From: CAVQJU01 sp963712905
Lineage (GTDB): Bacteria > Acidobacteriota > Vicinamibacteria > Vicinamibacterales > CAVVIG01
Assembly (NCBI GenBank): GCA_963712905.1
Contig: CAVQJU010000001.1
Span: forward strand, 186,001-250,000
Reading direction: 5' to 3'
DNA length: 64,000 nt
The notes beneath the pieces were generated by a model. That model did no database searches and was not told where the DNA came from. It was given only the letters and a program-made list of their open reading frames with translations. A program made the translations under genes and the position numbers. This document shows, piece after piece, positions 1 to 10,357 of this stretch. Within the stretch, counting starts at the first letter, position 1. The number at the start of each line of letters is the position of its first letter.

Positions 1-5
1 CCTTC

Positions 6-30
6 GGACCTCTGGACCTCTCGGACCTCT
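6..30. repeat. octamer repeat GGACCTCT x3
   Basis: Three copies of GGACCTCT lie at 6-13, 14-21 and 23-30, directly downstream of the ureD stop codon. It is the first of five short-repeat clusters in the first 9 kb; each has a different unit. Function unknown. Confidence 0.6.
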
Positions 31-37
31 TAGTCCC

Positions 38-842
38 TCAGAACTTGCAACCCCACGGATCGTCGCCGAGCAGCGCGGGCACGACCGCGAGGTACTGCCG
101 AAGCGCCGCGCCAACCTGTTCGACCGACAGCCCCGCCACACGCAGCAGCACGCCGTCGTCGCCGAGGGGCGCCGAGGCGATCAGCAGATCGGCCCGGCGC
201 GGCACGGCCGCGGAGCCGAGCGAACCGGCCAGCTGCGCCGCGGTCGCGCGGAGCGCCGGCCCCGCCACGACGGCGGTGGCGAGGCAGTTGAAGCGATCCA
301 TGCGGTCCTCGAGCGCGCCGTCGTCCGGCGACAACGCGAGGCCGTCGTGCAGGATCAGCTGATCGCCCTGCCAGATGCGCGTCTGGCTGCGGTACTCGTC
401 GAACTGCCAGCGCTCGCCGGAGCCCACCCGTCCCGCCGTCAGCCAGTCCACGAGCACGAGGCTCGCGCCGGCGTGCATGCGCACGTGTTGCTCCTGTGTG
501 TATCGCGATCCCGCGAAGCAGGTGACCGGATCCGGCAGCAGCACGAGCAGGCTACCGTCATCGACGCGCGCGTGCAATCGCTGCGACGCGCCGCGCTCCG
601 ACCGGTACACTTTTGTTGACGCTTGTGTCGCGACCAGCGCGTGCGCGCCGGGCCCGACCGACACGTCGATCGACACCGCGTCGCCGCCCAGGAGCCCGCC
701 TCCGTACGTCGGCGAGGTAGACCCACGCCGACGGCCCGGCGTTCCTGGGATTGAGCACCTTGAGCGGGCTGGCCGCGCGGACGCGCGTCAGCACCGTGGC
801 GCCGCGCACGCGCGTGAATTGCAGGACGCCGGTGTCGGAAAT
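38..842 (-). CDS. ureD: urease accessory protein UreD (frame-disrupted)
   Basis: UreD/UreH family chaperone, which with UreF and UreG loads nickel into apo-urease in the cytoplasm. The C-terminal 212 residues (stop at 38) are in one frame and contain family-typical segments such as DPVTCFAGSRYTQ and WLTAGRVGSGERW. The N-terminal part (TRVRAASPLKVLNPRN, AWVYLA) is in another frame; a single extra G near 710 explains the break, since removing it gives AWVYLA followed by TYGGGLLGGD. No ATG precedes the N-terminal frame: the first plausible codon is ATT at 842, and GTG codons follow. It starts just after the cyclophilin stop on the same strand. The remaining urease genes would lie left of the window. 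Confidence 0.8.
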
Positions 843-847
843 GGCCG

Positions 848-1312
848 CTACTTTCTTTCGATGGTGACCGACTCGATGGTGATGGGCTTCACGGGACGAT
901 CGCCGGGCTTGCTCGTCGCCGTCTTGCCGATCTTCGACACGACGTCCATCCCGGACACGACTTCGCCGAAGACGCTGTGCTTGTTGTCGAGCCACGACGT
1001 TTCGGTCAGCGTGATGAAGAACTGTCCGCCGTTGGTGTTGGGCCCGCTGTTCGCCATCGACAGGATGCCCGGCTTGGAGTGCCGCAGCGTCGGGTGGAAC
1101 TCGTCCTCGAACTTGTAACCCGGTCCGCCCGTGCCCTGGCCGAGCGGGTCGCCGCCCTGAATCATGAAGGCGTCGATCACGCGATGAAAGATGGTCCCGT
1201 TGTAGTAGGGCGATTTCGATTTCTTGCCCGTGCGCGGATCGGTCCATTCCTTCGTGCCTTCGGCCAGACCCGTGAAGTTCGCGACCGTTTTCGGCGCTTT
1301 CTCCTCGAACAA
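848..1312 (-). CDS. peptidyl-prolyl cis-trans isomerase, cyclophilin type
   Basis: Cytoplasmic cyclophilin catalysing prolyl isomerisation. No signal peptide is seen. The classic core is present: FHRVIDAFMIQGGDP, GGPGYKFEDEF, SMANSGPNTNGGQFFIT and HSVFGEVVSGMDVV. The ATG at 1312 yields 154 residues but cuts off the first beta strand. In the same frame upstream lie codons for HFTTSEGQFTIQ without a start codon, while an ATG at 1361 is in a different frame. Either a non-standard start or another one-base error near 1330-1345 is likely, so the real gene probably begins near 1360. It is followed by ureD with almost no gap and is divergent from the PhzF-like gene. Confidence 0.85.
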   Translation of the reverse strand: MFEEKAPKTVANFTGLAEGTKEWTDPRTGKKSKSPYYNGTIFHRVIDAFMIQGGDPLGQGTGGPGYKFEDEFHPTLRHSKPGILSMANSGPNTNGGQFFITLTETSWLDNKHSVFGEVVSGMDVVSKIGKTATSKPGDRPVKPITIESVTIERK

Positions 1313-1402
1313 CTGGATCGTGAACTGGCCTTCGCTCGTCGTGAAATGCGCGTAACAACATTGATATGCTCTCTCCGTGGTCGGCGTGGTCGGCCGCTTA
1401 CA

Positions 1403-2321
1403 ATGCCACGATCATACCGGTACTTGCAGCTCGATGTCTTCACCGGCCACCTCTTCGGCGGAAACCAGCTGGCCGTCTTCCTCGACGGCCGCGGCCTGGC
1501 GGCGGAGACAATGCAGGCAGTTGCCAGGGAGATGAACTTTTCCGAGACGACGTTCATCCTGCCGCCGGAGCGTCCGGGCACCGACGTGCGCATGCGCATT
1601 TTCACGCCGGGATCCGAGATGCCGATCGCGGGGCATCCCACGATCGGCAGCACGTTCGCGCTCGCGCGCACGGGTGTGATCGCGGCGGGCTCCGCGCGGT
1701 TCGTCTTTGGCCTCGGGGCGGGCCCGACTCCCGTGAGGCTCACGTGGCGTCAGGCCGACCTGGCGTTTGCGTGGATGACTCAGCCGCTGCCCACGTTTCA
1801 CGATCCCATACCGGATCGCGAGCTGGCCGCCGCGGCGCTCGGGCTCGCGGCTGACGACGTCGCCGGGACCGGGCTGCCGGTGCAGGCCGTGTCGTGCGGC
1901 GTCCCGTTCGTCTTCGTTCCGGTGAAGACGCGGCGCGCGGTCGACAGCGCGGCGATTAGTCCCTCGGCATACGACGAGCTGATGACGCGGGTGCCGGCGG
2001 CCGCGAACGGCATCTTTTTCTTCACGTCGGAACCCGGCCCCGACAAGGCAACCGTCTACAGCCGGAACTTTGCTCCGGGCGTCGGCATTGTCGAGGATCC
2101 CGCGACGGGGATAGCGAGCGGGCCGCTGGGCTGTTATCTTGTTCGGCACAAGGTGGTGGCCGCCGGAGCAGGCGGGCACAATGCTGAGCCTGCAGGGCGT
2201 GAAGATGGGCCGCCCAAGCCATGTGCATATCTCGATTGGCGTCGAAAACGGCGAGATCCGATCGGTAGAGGTCGGTGGAGAAGCGGTTCTCGCCGGTGAA
2301 GGCACGCTGTATATTCCTTAA
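1403..2321 (+). CDS. PhzF family isomerase/epimerase (frame-disrupted)
   Basis: PhzF/diaminopimelate-epimerase-like fold enzyme, two-domain, about 300 residues. The start at ATG 1403 gives MPRSYRYLQLDVFTG, the usual PhzF opening. Family signatures follow: the catalytic Glu region NFSETTF, MPIAGHPTIGS and VEDPATGIASGPLG. The frame ends early because of a one-base insertion near 2160 (an extra G in the GTGGTGGCC stretch). The correct C-terminus, AGTMLSLQGVKMGRPS to LAGEGTLYIP, continues in the next frame to the TAA at 2319-2321. The stop overlaps the ribosome binding site of the following secreted cyclophilin, so the two genes are probably cotranscribed. Substrate is not predictable. Confidence 0.85.
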
Positions 2322-2331
2322 GGAGATGGTT

Positions 2332-3012
2332 ATGCGCCGTTCGTCCGTTTTCGCAGCCGTGTGGTCCTCCGTTGCCGTGTTGTCCGCGCTCGTCGCGCTG
2401 GCGCCGGCGCTTTCTGCGGGCCAGGCGGCCCCCGCCGCCAGCCGGACGTCGAAGCTCCTGACGCCGGCGGCGCTCACCGCCAAGGCGCCCGCGCTCTTCA
2501 AGGCGAAGTTCGACACCAGCAAGGGCATCTTCGTCATCGAGGTGCACCGCGACTGGGCGCCGCTCGGCGCCGATCGTTTCTACAACATGGTCACCAACGG
2601 GTTCTTCAGCGGCGTCCGGTTCTTCCGCGTGATCCCGAACTTCATGGCGCAGTTCGGCATCAACGGCAATCCGGCCGTGACGGCCGCGTGGAACAAGCTC
2701 GATCTGAAGGACGATCCGCCGACCAAGCAGAGCAACCAGCGCGCGTTCGTCACCTACGGCACGACGGGCCGTCCCGACAGCCGCGGCACGCAGATCTTCA
2801 TCAACTACAAGGACAACTCGTTCCTCGACCCGCAGGGATTCATTCCCTTCGGCCAGGTCGTCGAAGGCATGGAGGTCGTGGACATGCTGAACGCGGAGTA
2901 CGCGAGCGCTCCCCAGAACGCGCAGGGACGCATTTCGGCGGAGGGCAACAAGTTCCTGCTCGCCCAGTTCCCGAAGCTCGACTTCGTCAAGACGGCGACG
3001 GTCGTCAAGTGA
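2332..3012 (+). CDS. secreted cyclophilin-type peptidyl-prolyl isomerase
   Basis: Exported prolyl isomerase. The N-terminus MRRSSVFAAVWSSVAVL followed by a hydrophobic stretch to LSAGQA is a Sec signal peptide. The mature domain shows KGIFVIEVHRDWAP, FFRVIPNFMAQFG, RGTQIFINYKDNSFLD and IPFGQVVEGMEVVD, a divergent cyclophilin. The start is ATG 2332, because AAGGAG at 2319-2325 sits at proper distance from it; the in-frame ATG at 2326 overlaps that ribosome binding site. It probably assists folding of envelope proteins. It lies between the PhzF-like gene and glgB. Confidence 0.88.
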   Translation: MRRSSVFAAVWSSVAVLSALVALAPALSAGQAAPAASRTSKLLTPAALTAKAPALFKAKFDTSKGIFVIEVHRDWAPLGADRFYNMVTNGFFSGVRFFRVIPNFMAQFGINGNPAVTAAWNKLDLKDDPPTKQSNQRAFVTYGTTGRPDSRGTQIFINYKDNSFLDPQGFIPFGQVVEGMEVVDMLNAEYASAPQNAQGRISAEGNKFLLAQFPKLDFVKTATVVK

Positions 3013-3015
3013 CGA

Positions 3016-3059
3016 ATCTGGTCATCGGTGCGGAACTGACCAGATGACCAGATGACCAG

Positions 3060-3069
<10 letters not shown>
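3016..3069. repeat. octamer repeat GACCAGAT with inverted copy
   Basis: Three tandem GACCAGAT units at 3038-3061 plus a degenerate fourth, preceded by the inverted copy ATCTGGTC at 3016-3023. The arms can form a hairpin between the cyclophilin stop and glgB. The glgB ATG (3060) is formed by the repeat itself. Confidence 0.65.
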
Positions 3070-5293
<2,224 letters not shown>

Positions 5294-5310
5294 GAACAAA
5301 GCCTGCGAGT

Positions 5311-5377
5311 CACGAAGGCACGAAGAACACGAAGCCTTTCAAGGTTTCCTGATCTTCGTGATCTTCGTGTCTTCGTG
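5311..5377. repeat. inverted heptamer cluster CACGAAG/CTTCGTG
   Basis: CACGAAG occurs at 5311, 5319 and 5328, and its reverse complement CTTCGTG at 5354, 5363 and 5371. The two arms can fold into a hairpin between glgB and the MFS gene. It may act as a terminator-like structure; function unknown. Confidence 0.6.
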
Positions 5378-5401
5378 ATTAACTGGCGCCTCGAATTACC
5401 C

Positions 5402-6565
5402 ATGTCGTTTCGACAGTCACGCTCCGTCGCCGTCGCCCTCGTCACGTGCGCGACGTTCACCGACATCGTCGCGTACTCGATCGCGGTGCCGGTGCTGCCG
5501 GACCTGAGCCAGCGCCTCGGCGCGACGCCGACGATGATCGGCCTGCTGTTCGGATCGTTCGGCCTGACGCTGCTGGTCGTGGCCGTGCCGATGGGCGCGG
5601 TGTCCGACCGGGTCGGCCGGCGCCTGCCGCTCGTGGCCGGGATGATCGCGCTGGCGCTGGCGAGCGCCCTGTTTGCCGTCGCCCGGTCGCTGCCGCTGCT
5701 GTTTGCCGCGCGCCTCGTCCAGGGCGCCGCCGACGACGTCACGTGGGTCGTGGGCTTCGCGCTCATCGCGGATCTGTACGGGCCGGGAGACCGCGGCCGA
5801 GTCATGGGCTACGTGATGTCCGGCACGAGCGTCGCGCTGCTGGTTGGACCGTCCCTCGGCGGCTGGCTGTACGCGATGGGCGGCATCGAGCTGCCGTTCG
5901 TGTTCGTGGCCGTGCTGGCGTTTGCCTGCGCCGTCGGGTTTCTCGCGATCCGGATGGCGCCGCCCGCCGCGAACCAGGCGCCGTCGGCGTGGTCCGTCGT
6001 GCGGACGCCCGCCGTCGCCGAATGCGCGGCCTACGTCGTCGTCATGGGCGCGACGCTGGCGATGCTCGAACCGGTGCTGCCGCTGTTCTTCAGCCGGCGG
6101 CTGGGGATGTCGCCGCCGCAGGTCGGCCTGCTGTTCGGCGCCGCGGCCGGCGTGCTGATCGTCATGCCGATCGTCTACGGTCCGCTGGTCGGCCGGTGGG
6201 GCAGCCGCCGCCTGGTCCGGCTCGGCCTGGTACTGATGGCCGCGTGGCTGCCGATGTTGGCCCTGGCCGTCGGCGTGAAGTCCGCGCTGGCGCTGATGCT
6301 GGTGGAGTGGATCCTGGTGCCGCTCGCCGTCACGCCGTCGCTGACGTACATGGCCGAGGTCGCCTCGGCCGACGGCGCGGATGCGTACGGCGTCGGATAC
6401 GGGATCTACAACACCGCGTGGGCGATCGGCCTGCTCATCGGGCCGGCGCTGGGCGGGTTTGCGTTCGATCGCGCAGGCCTTGCCGTCCTGCTCGTCGCGT
6501 GGTCGGCGGCGGCAATCGCCGCGACGCTGCTGCTTGGCCGGATACAGGTCAGGGTGCCGACGTAG
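5402..6565 (+). CDS. MFS transporter, 12 transmembrane segments
   Basis: Major facilitator superfamily exporter, inner membrane, about 387 residues. Hydrophobic helices run through the whole length. The loop 2-3 motif is seen as MGAVSDRVGRRLPL. Start ATG 5402 (MSFRQSRSVAVALVTC) is preferred over an upstream in-frame ATG at 5375, which lies inside the CTTCGTG repeat cluster. Substrate cannot be deduced; drug or metabolite efflux is usual for this group. Its 3' end overlaps the convergent EVE gene by 17 bp. Confidence 0.85.
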   Translation: MSFRQSRSVAVALVTCATFTDIVAYSIAVPVLPDLSQRLGATPTMIGLLFGSFGLTLLVVAVPMGAVSDRVGRRLPLVAGMIALALASALFAVARSLPLLFAARLVQGAADDVTWVVGFALIADLYGPGDRGRVMGYVMSGTSVALLVGPSLGGWLYAMGGIELPFVFVAVLAFACAVGFLAIRMAPPAANQAPSAWSVVRTPAVAECAAYVVVMGATLAMLEPVLPLFFSRRLGMSPPQVGLLFGAAAGVLIVMPIVYGPLVGRWGSRRLVRLGLVLMAAWLPMLALAVGVKSALALMLVEWILVPLAVTPSLTYMAEVASADGADAYGVGYGIYNTAWAIGLLIGPALGGFAFDRAGLAVLLVAWSAAAIAATLLLGRIQVRVPT

Positions 6566-6959
6566 CGAGCTTCTCGATGCGGCGCCACTCGGCGTCGCTG
6601 ACGGGCATCACGGACAGCCGCGAGATTCGCACGAGCGCGAAGTCCTTGAACGCCGGATCCGCCTTGATTTCCTTCAGCGTCACCGGGCGGGCCAGCTTCT
6701 TCACGGGCGCGACGTCCACGACGGCGGCCTTGCCGGTCTTGTCGTTCGGATCGGCATACGCGTCGCCCATCGCCCTCGCGATGCCGACGACGGACTTCTC
6801 GTCGCCGGTGTGGTAGTAGAAGATGGAGTCGCCCTTCTTCACCGAGCGCAGGTGCTTCTGGGCGAGCGGGTTCTTCACGCCGCTCCAGACGGTTTTCCCG
6901 TCCTTCACGAGGGCGTCGAAGCTGTAGTTGGCGGGTTCTTCCTTGAACAGCCAGTTCAT
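6549..6959 (-). CDS. EVE domain protein
   Basis: Single EVE domain (PUA-like fold, thymocyte nuclear protein 1 family), 136 residues, the usual size. It starts MNWLFKEEPANYSFDAL and contains WSGVKNPLAQKHLR, GDSIFYYHTGDEKSVVGIA and DFALVRISRLSVMPV. EVE domains bind modified bases in nucleic acids and are often found near DNA restriction systems, but none is adjacent here. It is convergent with the MFS gene. Well recognised as a family; exact role unknown. Confidence 0.88.
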   Translation of the reverse strand: MNWLFKEEPANYSFDALVKDGKTVWSGVKNPLAQKHLRSVKKGDSIFYYHTGDEKSVVGIARAMGDAYADPNDKTGKAAVVDVAPVKKLARPVTLKEIKADPAFKDFALVRISRLSVMPVSDAEWRRIEKLATSAP

Positions 6960-7014
6960 GATGCTCGATTGTAATGCGGTCGGGGTCAGCCGGGCTGATG
7001 CAGACAGGCGCCGA

Positions 7015-7320
7015 TCACGCGGACAGCAGGGCTTCCAAATCCTCCGTGAACGCCGTCACGGGCAGGATCTCGATCCCGTCATCGGTTCTCCGTCGCCGGG
7101 GTTCGAGACAAACCACGACGCGTCGAACGCGGGGGTGATCGTCCCTGAGGTGGCGCAGGCCTTTGAGATGGTCGGCAGTGACCTTGACAGTGGCTTTCGC
7201 CTCAATCGCGACGGCCATGTTTCCGACGATGAAATCGACTTCGATTCCGCTGGCCAGACGCCAGTAGAAGAGGTCCACTGCTCGTTCACGATACTCAGGC
7301 AGACGCAGTGCCGCGCGTGA
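7015..7320 (-). pseudogene. C-terminal remnant of DUF4143 AAA ATPase
   Basis: Only the nuclease-like C-terminal DUF4143 part of a COG1373-type ATPase remains: YRERAVDLFYWRLASGIEVD, then DFIVGNMAVAIEAKAT and HPRVRRVVVCLEPRRRRTD, ending at TGA 7015-7017. The ATPase domain with Walker motifs, normally about 250 residues upstream, is absent, and the frame runs into unrelated sequence above about 7320. The D-x-n-E-A-K pattern of the PD-(D/E)XK-like fold is still visible. Interpreted as a decayed gene. Confidence 0.7.
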
Positions 7321-7428
7321 ACATGAACTTCCTTTTATCATGATTATATGAAGTGTAGCTTCACACTGAAATCCGCCGACAGTCGTCCGCTGCCGCACCG
7401 ACGGAACATCCTGTAGAGTCACGCCTGC

Positions 7429-7953
7429 ATGCTGCGCGATCGGATCGAGCCCGGCGTCAGGGCCCTCTTCGTCGGGATCAACCCCGGCATGCGGTCCGAG
7501 GCGATCAATCATCACTTCGCGGGCTATTCCAACCGCTTCTGGAAGCTGCTGCACGAGTCGCGGCTGGTGCCGGAGCCCATCCGGCCGGAAGACGACGACC
7601 GGCTGCCCGAATGGGGGTTCGGCATCACGAACCTCGTGGCGCGCGCGACGCCGGGCATGGACACGCTGAAACCCGCCGAGTTCGCTGCGGGTGCGCTCGT
7701 CCTGCGGCGAAAGATCCGGCGCTTCGGGCCGCCCGTCGTTGTCCTGATCGGCGTCACCGTGTTCCGGAGCCTCTTCGGGCGGGCCGGCCGGTTCCCCGTC
7801 CGCATCGGGCTCCAGCCCGAGCGTCTCGAGGGCGCGCGCGTCTTCGTGCTCCCGAACCCCAGCGGCCGCAACGCCAACTTCTCGTATGCTGAGATGCTCG
7901 CGGCCTTCCAGAGCCTGCGGAGACTGCTGGCGCGTGCAAACCCTGAACCCTGA
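7429..7953 (+). CDS. mug: mismatch-specific uracil/thymine-DNA glycosylase
   Basis: MUG/TDG-family (UDG family 2) base excision repair enzyme removing uracil or ethenocytosine from mismatches. 174 residues. The active-site motif GINPGMRS near residue 17 carries the catalytic Asn, and the second motif PNPSGRNANFSYAEML is near residue 143. WGFGITNLVARAT is also typical. The stop codon falls inside a heptamer repeat, so the last codons are repeat-derived. Confidence 0.88.
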   Translation: MLRDRIEPGVRALFVGINPGMRSEAINHHFAGYSNRFWKLLHESRLVPEPIRPEDDDRLPEWGFGITNLVARATPGMDTLKPAEFAAGALVLRRKIRRFGPPVVVLIGVTVFRSLFGRAGRFPVRIGLQPERLEGARVFVLPNPSGRNANFSYAEMLAAFQSLRRLLARANPEP

Positions 7954-7984
7954 ACCCTGAACCCTGAACCTTGAACCTTGAACC
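7940..7984. repeat. heptamer repeat ACCCTGA/ACCTTGA
   Basis: Six contiguous 7-bp units, four ACCCTGA then two ACCTTGA, plus a partial seventh. The run spans the mug stop codon and supplies the TTG start of the methyltransferase gene. A change of unit number would change the relative frame of the two genes. Confidence 0.7.
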
Positions 7985-8666
7985 CGTCCGTCAGTCTGAC
8001 GAGGAGCTCCGCGCCATCTACGGCCAGAGCTACGTGGACCAGTACGACCCGCACGCGGTTCAGCGGATGCGCCGGATGCTGCCGCTCTTCGACCTGGCTC
8101 CGGACGCCGTGGTGGCGGACTTCGGGTGCGGCAACGGCGTGCTGCTCGATCTCGTCGCGCCGGTGGTCCGCGAGTACGTGGGCGTGGACTTCTCGGAGGA
8201 GTTCGTGCGGGCCGCAGAGCGCCGCCGCGACGCGGCCGGCATCCGCAACGGGACGTTCCACTGCGGCGACCTCGTCGCGTTCTGTGAAGCGCACCCCCAC
8301 CGGTTCGACGCCGCGTTCGCGCTCGATTTCTCCGAGCACGTGTACGACGACCAGTTCCTGCACATCTTCCGCGCCATTCACGGGGCCCTCAAGCCGGGCG
8401 CGCCGCTCTACGTGCACACGCCGAACGCCGAGTACTTCATGGAGCGGCTGAAGGCGCGGGGCATCCTGACGCAGGTCGAAGGGCACGTGGGTGTTCGCGA
8501 TGCCGCGCGCCACGAGGCGTTGTTCCGCGAGTGCGGTTTCACGGACGTCCGCGTCACGTATCTCGCGCACTACCTGTACGTCGCCTCGCTCTTCCACTGG
8601 CTCGGCCGGATCCCCATCGTCGGCCGTCTCTTTCGAGCGCGGCTGTTCCTGACATGCCATAGTTAG
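7971..8666 (+). CDS. class I SAM-dependent methyltransferase
   Basis: Rossmann-fold methyltransferase, about 231 residues. Motif I is VVADFGCGNGVLLDL, the acidic end of strand 2 is YVGVDFSEEF, and the post-motif region FDAAFALDFSEHV precedes LKPGAPLYVHTPN. Acceptor substrate unknown; the arrangement resembles methyltransferases of polysaccharide or quinone metabolism. The only in-frame start after the upstream stop is TTG 7971 inside the heptamer repeat; a later GTG is possible. Distance to mug is 17 bp, so they may be cotranscribed. Confidence 0.8.
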   Translation: MNLEPVRQSDEELRAIYGQSYVDQYDPHAVQRMRRMLPLFDLAPDAVVADFGCGNGVLLDLVAPVVREYVGVDFSEEFVRAAERRRDAAGIRNGTFHCGDLVAFCEAHPHRFDAAFALDFSEHVYDDQFLHIFRAIHGALKPGAPLYVHTPNAEYFMERLKARGILTQVEGHVGVRDAARHEALFRECGFTDVRVTYLAHYLYVASLFHWLGRIPIVGRLFRARLFLTCHS

Positions 8667-8675
8667 GGCGATTCA

Positions 8676-8826
8676 GACAGGCGTGCCGCTGGTCCTTGGT
8701 CCTTTGGCCTTGGTTCTTCGTCCGTTCCTGGTCCATGGTCCACAGGACGGGTCCTGAGGTCCGGGACAGCCTGGACTACGGACCAAGGACGGACCAAGGA
8801 ACCAAGGACCACGAACCAAGGACTAA
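8676..8826. repeat. 150-bp imperfect palindrome of GGTCC/GGACC units
   Basis: The left arm is built from CCTTGGTCC-like units and the right arm from GGACCAAGG-like units, with further GGTCC and GGACC words between. It separates the methyltransferase from mscL and could form an extended stem in RNA or DNA. No gene is supported here. Confidence 0.6.
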
Positions 8827-8883
8827 TTCCGCACGGACACAAGAACCGCTCTGGATCGCACACTCACGCGAAGGGGGCAGCTC

Positions 8884-9288
8884 ATGCTGAAAGGCTTCCG
8901 TCAGTTTCTTCTCCGCGGCAACGTCATCGATCTGGCGGTCGCGGTCGTGATCGGCGGCGCGTTCGGCGCCGTCGTGACCGCGCTCGTCAAGGATCTGATC
9001 ACGCCGCTCATCGCGGCCATCGTCGGCACGCCAGACTTTTCCGCGATCAAGTTCACCATCAACGGCAGCCAGTTTCCCGTGGGCGACTTCATCAACGCGC
9101 TCGTGTCGTTCCTGCTGATTGGGACGGCGGTCTATTTCTTCGTCGTCGTGCCGGTGAACGCGCTCATGGCGCGGATACACCGGGGCGAGGTGCCCCCTGA
9201 TCCGACGACGAAGAAGTGCCCGGAGTGCCTCAGCGACGTGCCGATCGCGGCGCGCCGCTGCGCCGCCTGCACGTCGGCGCTGACGTAG
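8884..9288 (+). CDS. mscL: large-conductance mechanosensitive channel with zinc-ribbon-like tail
   Basis: MscL, the homopentameric inner-membrane safety valve that opens under hypo-osmotic tension. The N-terminal MLKGFRQFLLRGNVIDLAV and TM1 with GGAFGAVVTALV are diagnostic; TM2 is ALVSFLLIGTAVYFFVVVP. 134 residues. The C-terminal cytoplasmic region departs from the usual helix bundle: it carries CPECLSDVPIAARRCAAC, two CxxC pairs spaced like a small zinc ribbon. The start ATG has GGGGGC upstream. Confidence 0.93.
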   Translation: MLKGFRQFLLRGNVIDLAVAVVIGGAFGAVVTALVKDLITPLIAAIVGTPDFSAIKFTINGSQFPVGDFINALVSFLLIGTAVYFFVVVPVNALMARIHRGEVPPDPTTKKCPECLSDVPIAARRCAACTSALT

Positions 9289-9299
9289 GGGGAGGCGCC

Positions 9300-9722
9300 T
9301 CAGGCGCTGACGTAGCGGAACTGGAGGAGCGACGCGGCCGCCGGCGGCTTCACGCTCAGCACGAACATGCGGTCGAACTCGTGGTCGTCGATGACGACAT
9401 CGGCGGGCCCGCCGAGCGCTTCGATGAACTCGGGGACCGTGTTGCTGTGGCCGACGACGACCACGCACGCGCCACCCGCGATGATCTGCGCCCTGGCCGC
9501 GGCGGTGCTGTCGTCGATTTCACGCGGGGCGATCCCCAGCTTCGCGGCGAGCGGCGCGGCCGTCTGCTTCGTGCGTCCCGCGGCGCTCGTGAAGATCGCC
9601 GTCACCCCCGAGCCCGCGAACATCGTCGCGAGCAGCGATGCCCGGCGTTTGCCCGCAGCCGTGAGGGAAGGATCGGATCCGGAGGCCTGGCGTTCTGCGT
9701 GGCGAACGAGGATCACAACCAT
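9300..9722 (-). CDS. histidine phosphatase family protein (SixA-like), last gene of MNIO operon
   Basis: Small one-domain histidine phosphatase, 140 residues. The catalytic RHG-type motif is VRHAE at the N-terminus (MVVILVRHAERQ) and the second catalytic His lies in VVVGHSNTVPEF. TSAAGRTKQTAAPLA is the usual conserved loop. The length fits SixA-like phosphohistidine or small-molecule phosphatases; no signal peptide. Its ATG follows the MNIO partner stop by one base, so it is translationally coupled to the MNIO genes. This is unusual for a stand-alone phosphatase and hints at a role in that pathway (inference). Confidence 0.85.
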   Translation of the reverse strand: MVVILVRHAERQASGSDPSLTAAGKRRASLLATMFAGSGVTAIFTSAAGRTKQTAAPLAAKLGIAPREIDDSTAAARAQIIAGGACVVVVGHSNTVPEFIEALGGPADVVIDDHEFDRMFVLSVKPPAAASLLQFRYVSA

Positions 9723-9723
9723 G

Positions 9724-10356
9724 TCAGGCCCGCGCCTCTACAGTCTGCACGTCCAGGACGTCGTCTCGAAGGGTGAGGCGAACGAGGTAATCGCCGGCTG
9801 GCAGGTCCGGCGGCGGAGTTTCGTCGCGCTCGAGCGCAGGCACCAGCATATGCGGATCGTGCGTGAACCGGACTGTCAAAGACTTGTCCAACCCGGATTC
9901 TGGTGTGGTGCCCGCCGCAGGCGATCGTAACGTCTGGATGAGCGCCCAGGCGGCGCATTCGTACCCGAAGATCTCTTCGGCATAGGGGTGCTTGACGTCG
10001 CCCCGCGACAGCTTCTGTTGCAGAAACGTCGAGAACGCCGGCGCTTCGCCCGCGAATTGATAGTTGCCCGGGCGGTGGACGCTCCAGAGCTCATCGAGCA
10101 AGGGGCGCAGCCATGGCTTCAGCAGCGAGCACGTGAGCGGAAAGGCATCCGCAATCGGTGCGAAGCGATTCGCCCTTGCGAGCGTGCAATTGACCGACAT
10201 TCCCCGCTGGTGTACCACGGCGACCAGCCGCTCCCGCTCCATGTCCGTGAGGACGTAGCCGGATAGCGCGCCGGCACCATGACGCAGGACCGTAGCCGCC
10301 AGCGCCGGGTCGAGCGTCATGTCGCACAGCGCGTGCTGAAAGTCCGCGATTGCCAC
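9724..10356 (-). CDS. putative MNIO partner protein (precursor recognition)
   Basis: 210 residues; start GTG 10356, one base after the MNIO stop. The N-terminal half, IADFQHALCDMTLDPALAA, then LSGYVLTDMERERLVAVVH, VNCTLARANRFAPIADAFPL and LTCSLLKPWLRPLLDELW, resembles the helical domain of proteins encoded next to DUF692 oxidases (MbnC/TglI/BufC-like), which dock the precursor peptide. The C-terminal half (residues about 115-210) ends in a predicted beta-rich segment with YLVRLTLRDDVLDVQTVEA. Assignment rests mostly on operon position plus this faint similarity; a fully different function is possible. Confidence 0.55.
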   Translation of the reverse strand: MAIADFQHALCDMTLDPALAATVLRHGAGALSGYVLTDMERERLVAVVHQRGMSVNCTLARANRFAPIADAFPLTCSLLKPWLRPLLDELWSVHRPGNYQFAGEAPAFSTFLQQKLSRGDVKHPYAEEIFGYECAAWALIQTLRSPAAGTTPESGLDKSLTVRFTHDPHMLVPALERDETPPPDLPAGDYLVRLTLRDDVLDVQTVEARA

Positions 10357-10357
10357 G

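Noticed and set aside
7940..7984. CRISPR array
   Set aside because: Units are 7 bp and contiguous with no spacers; no cas genes anywhere in the window.
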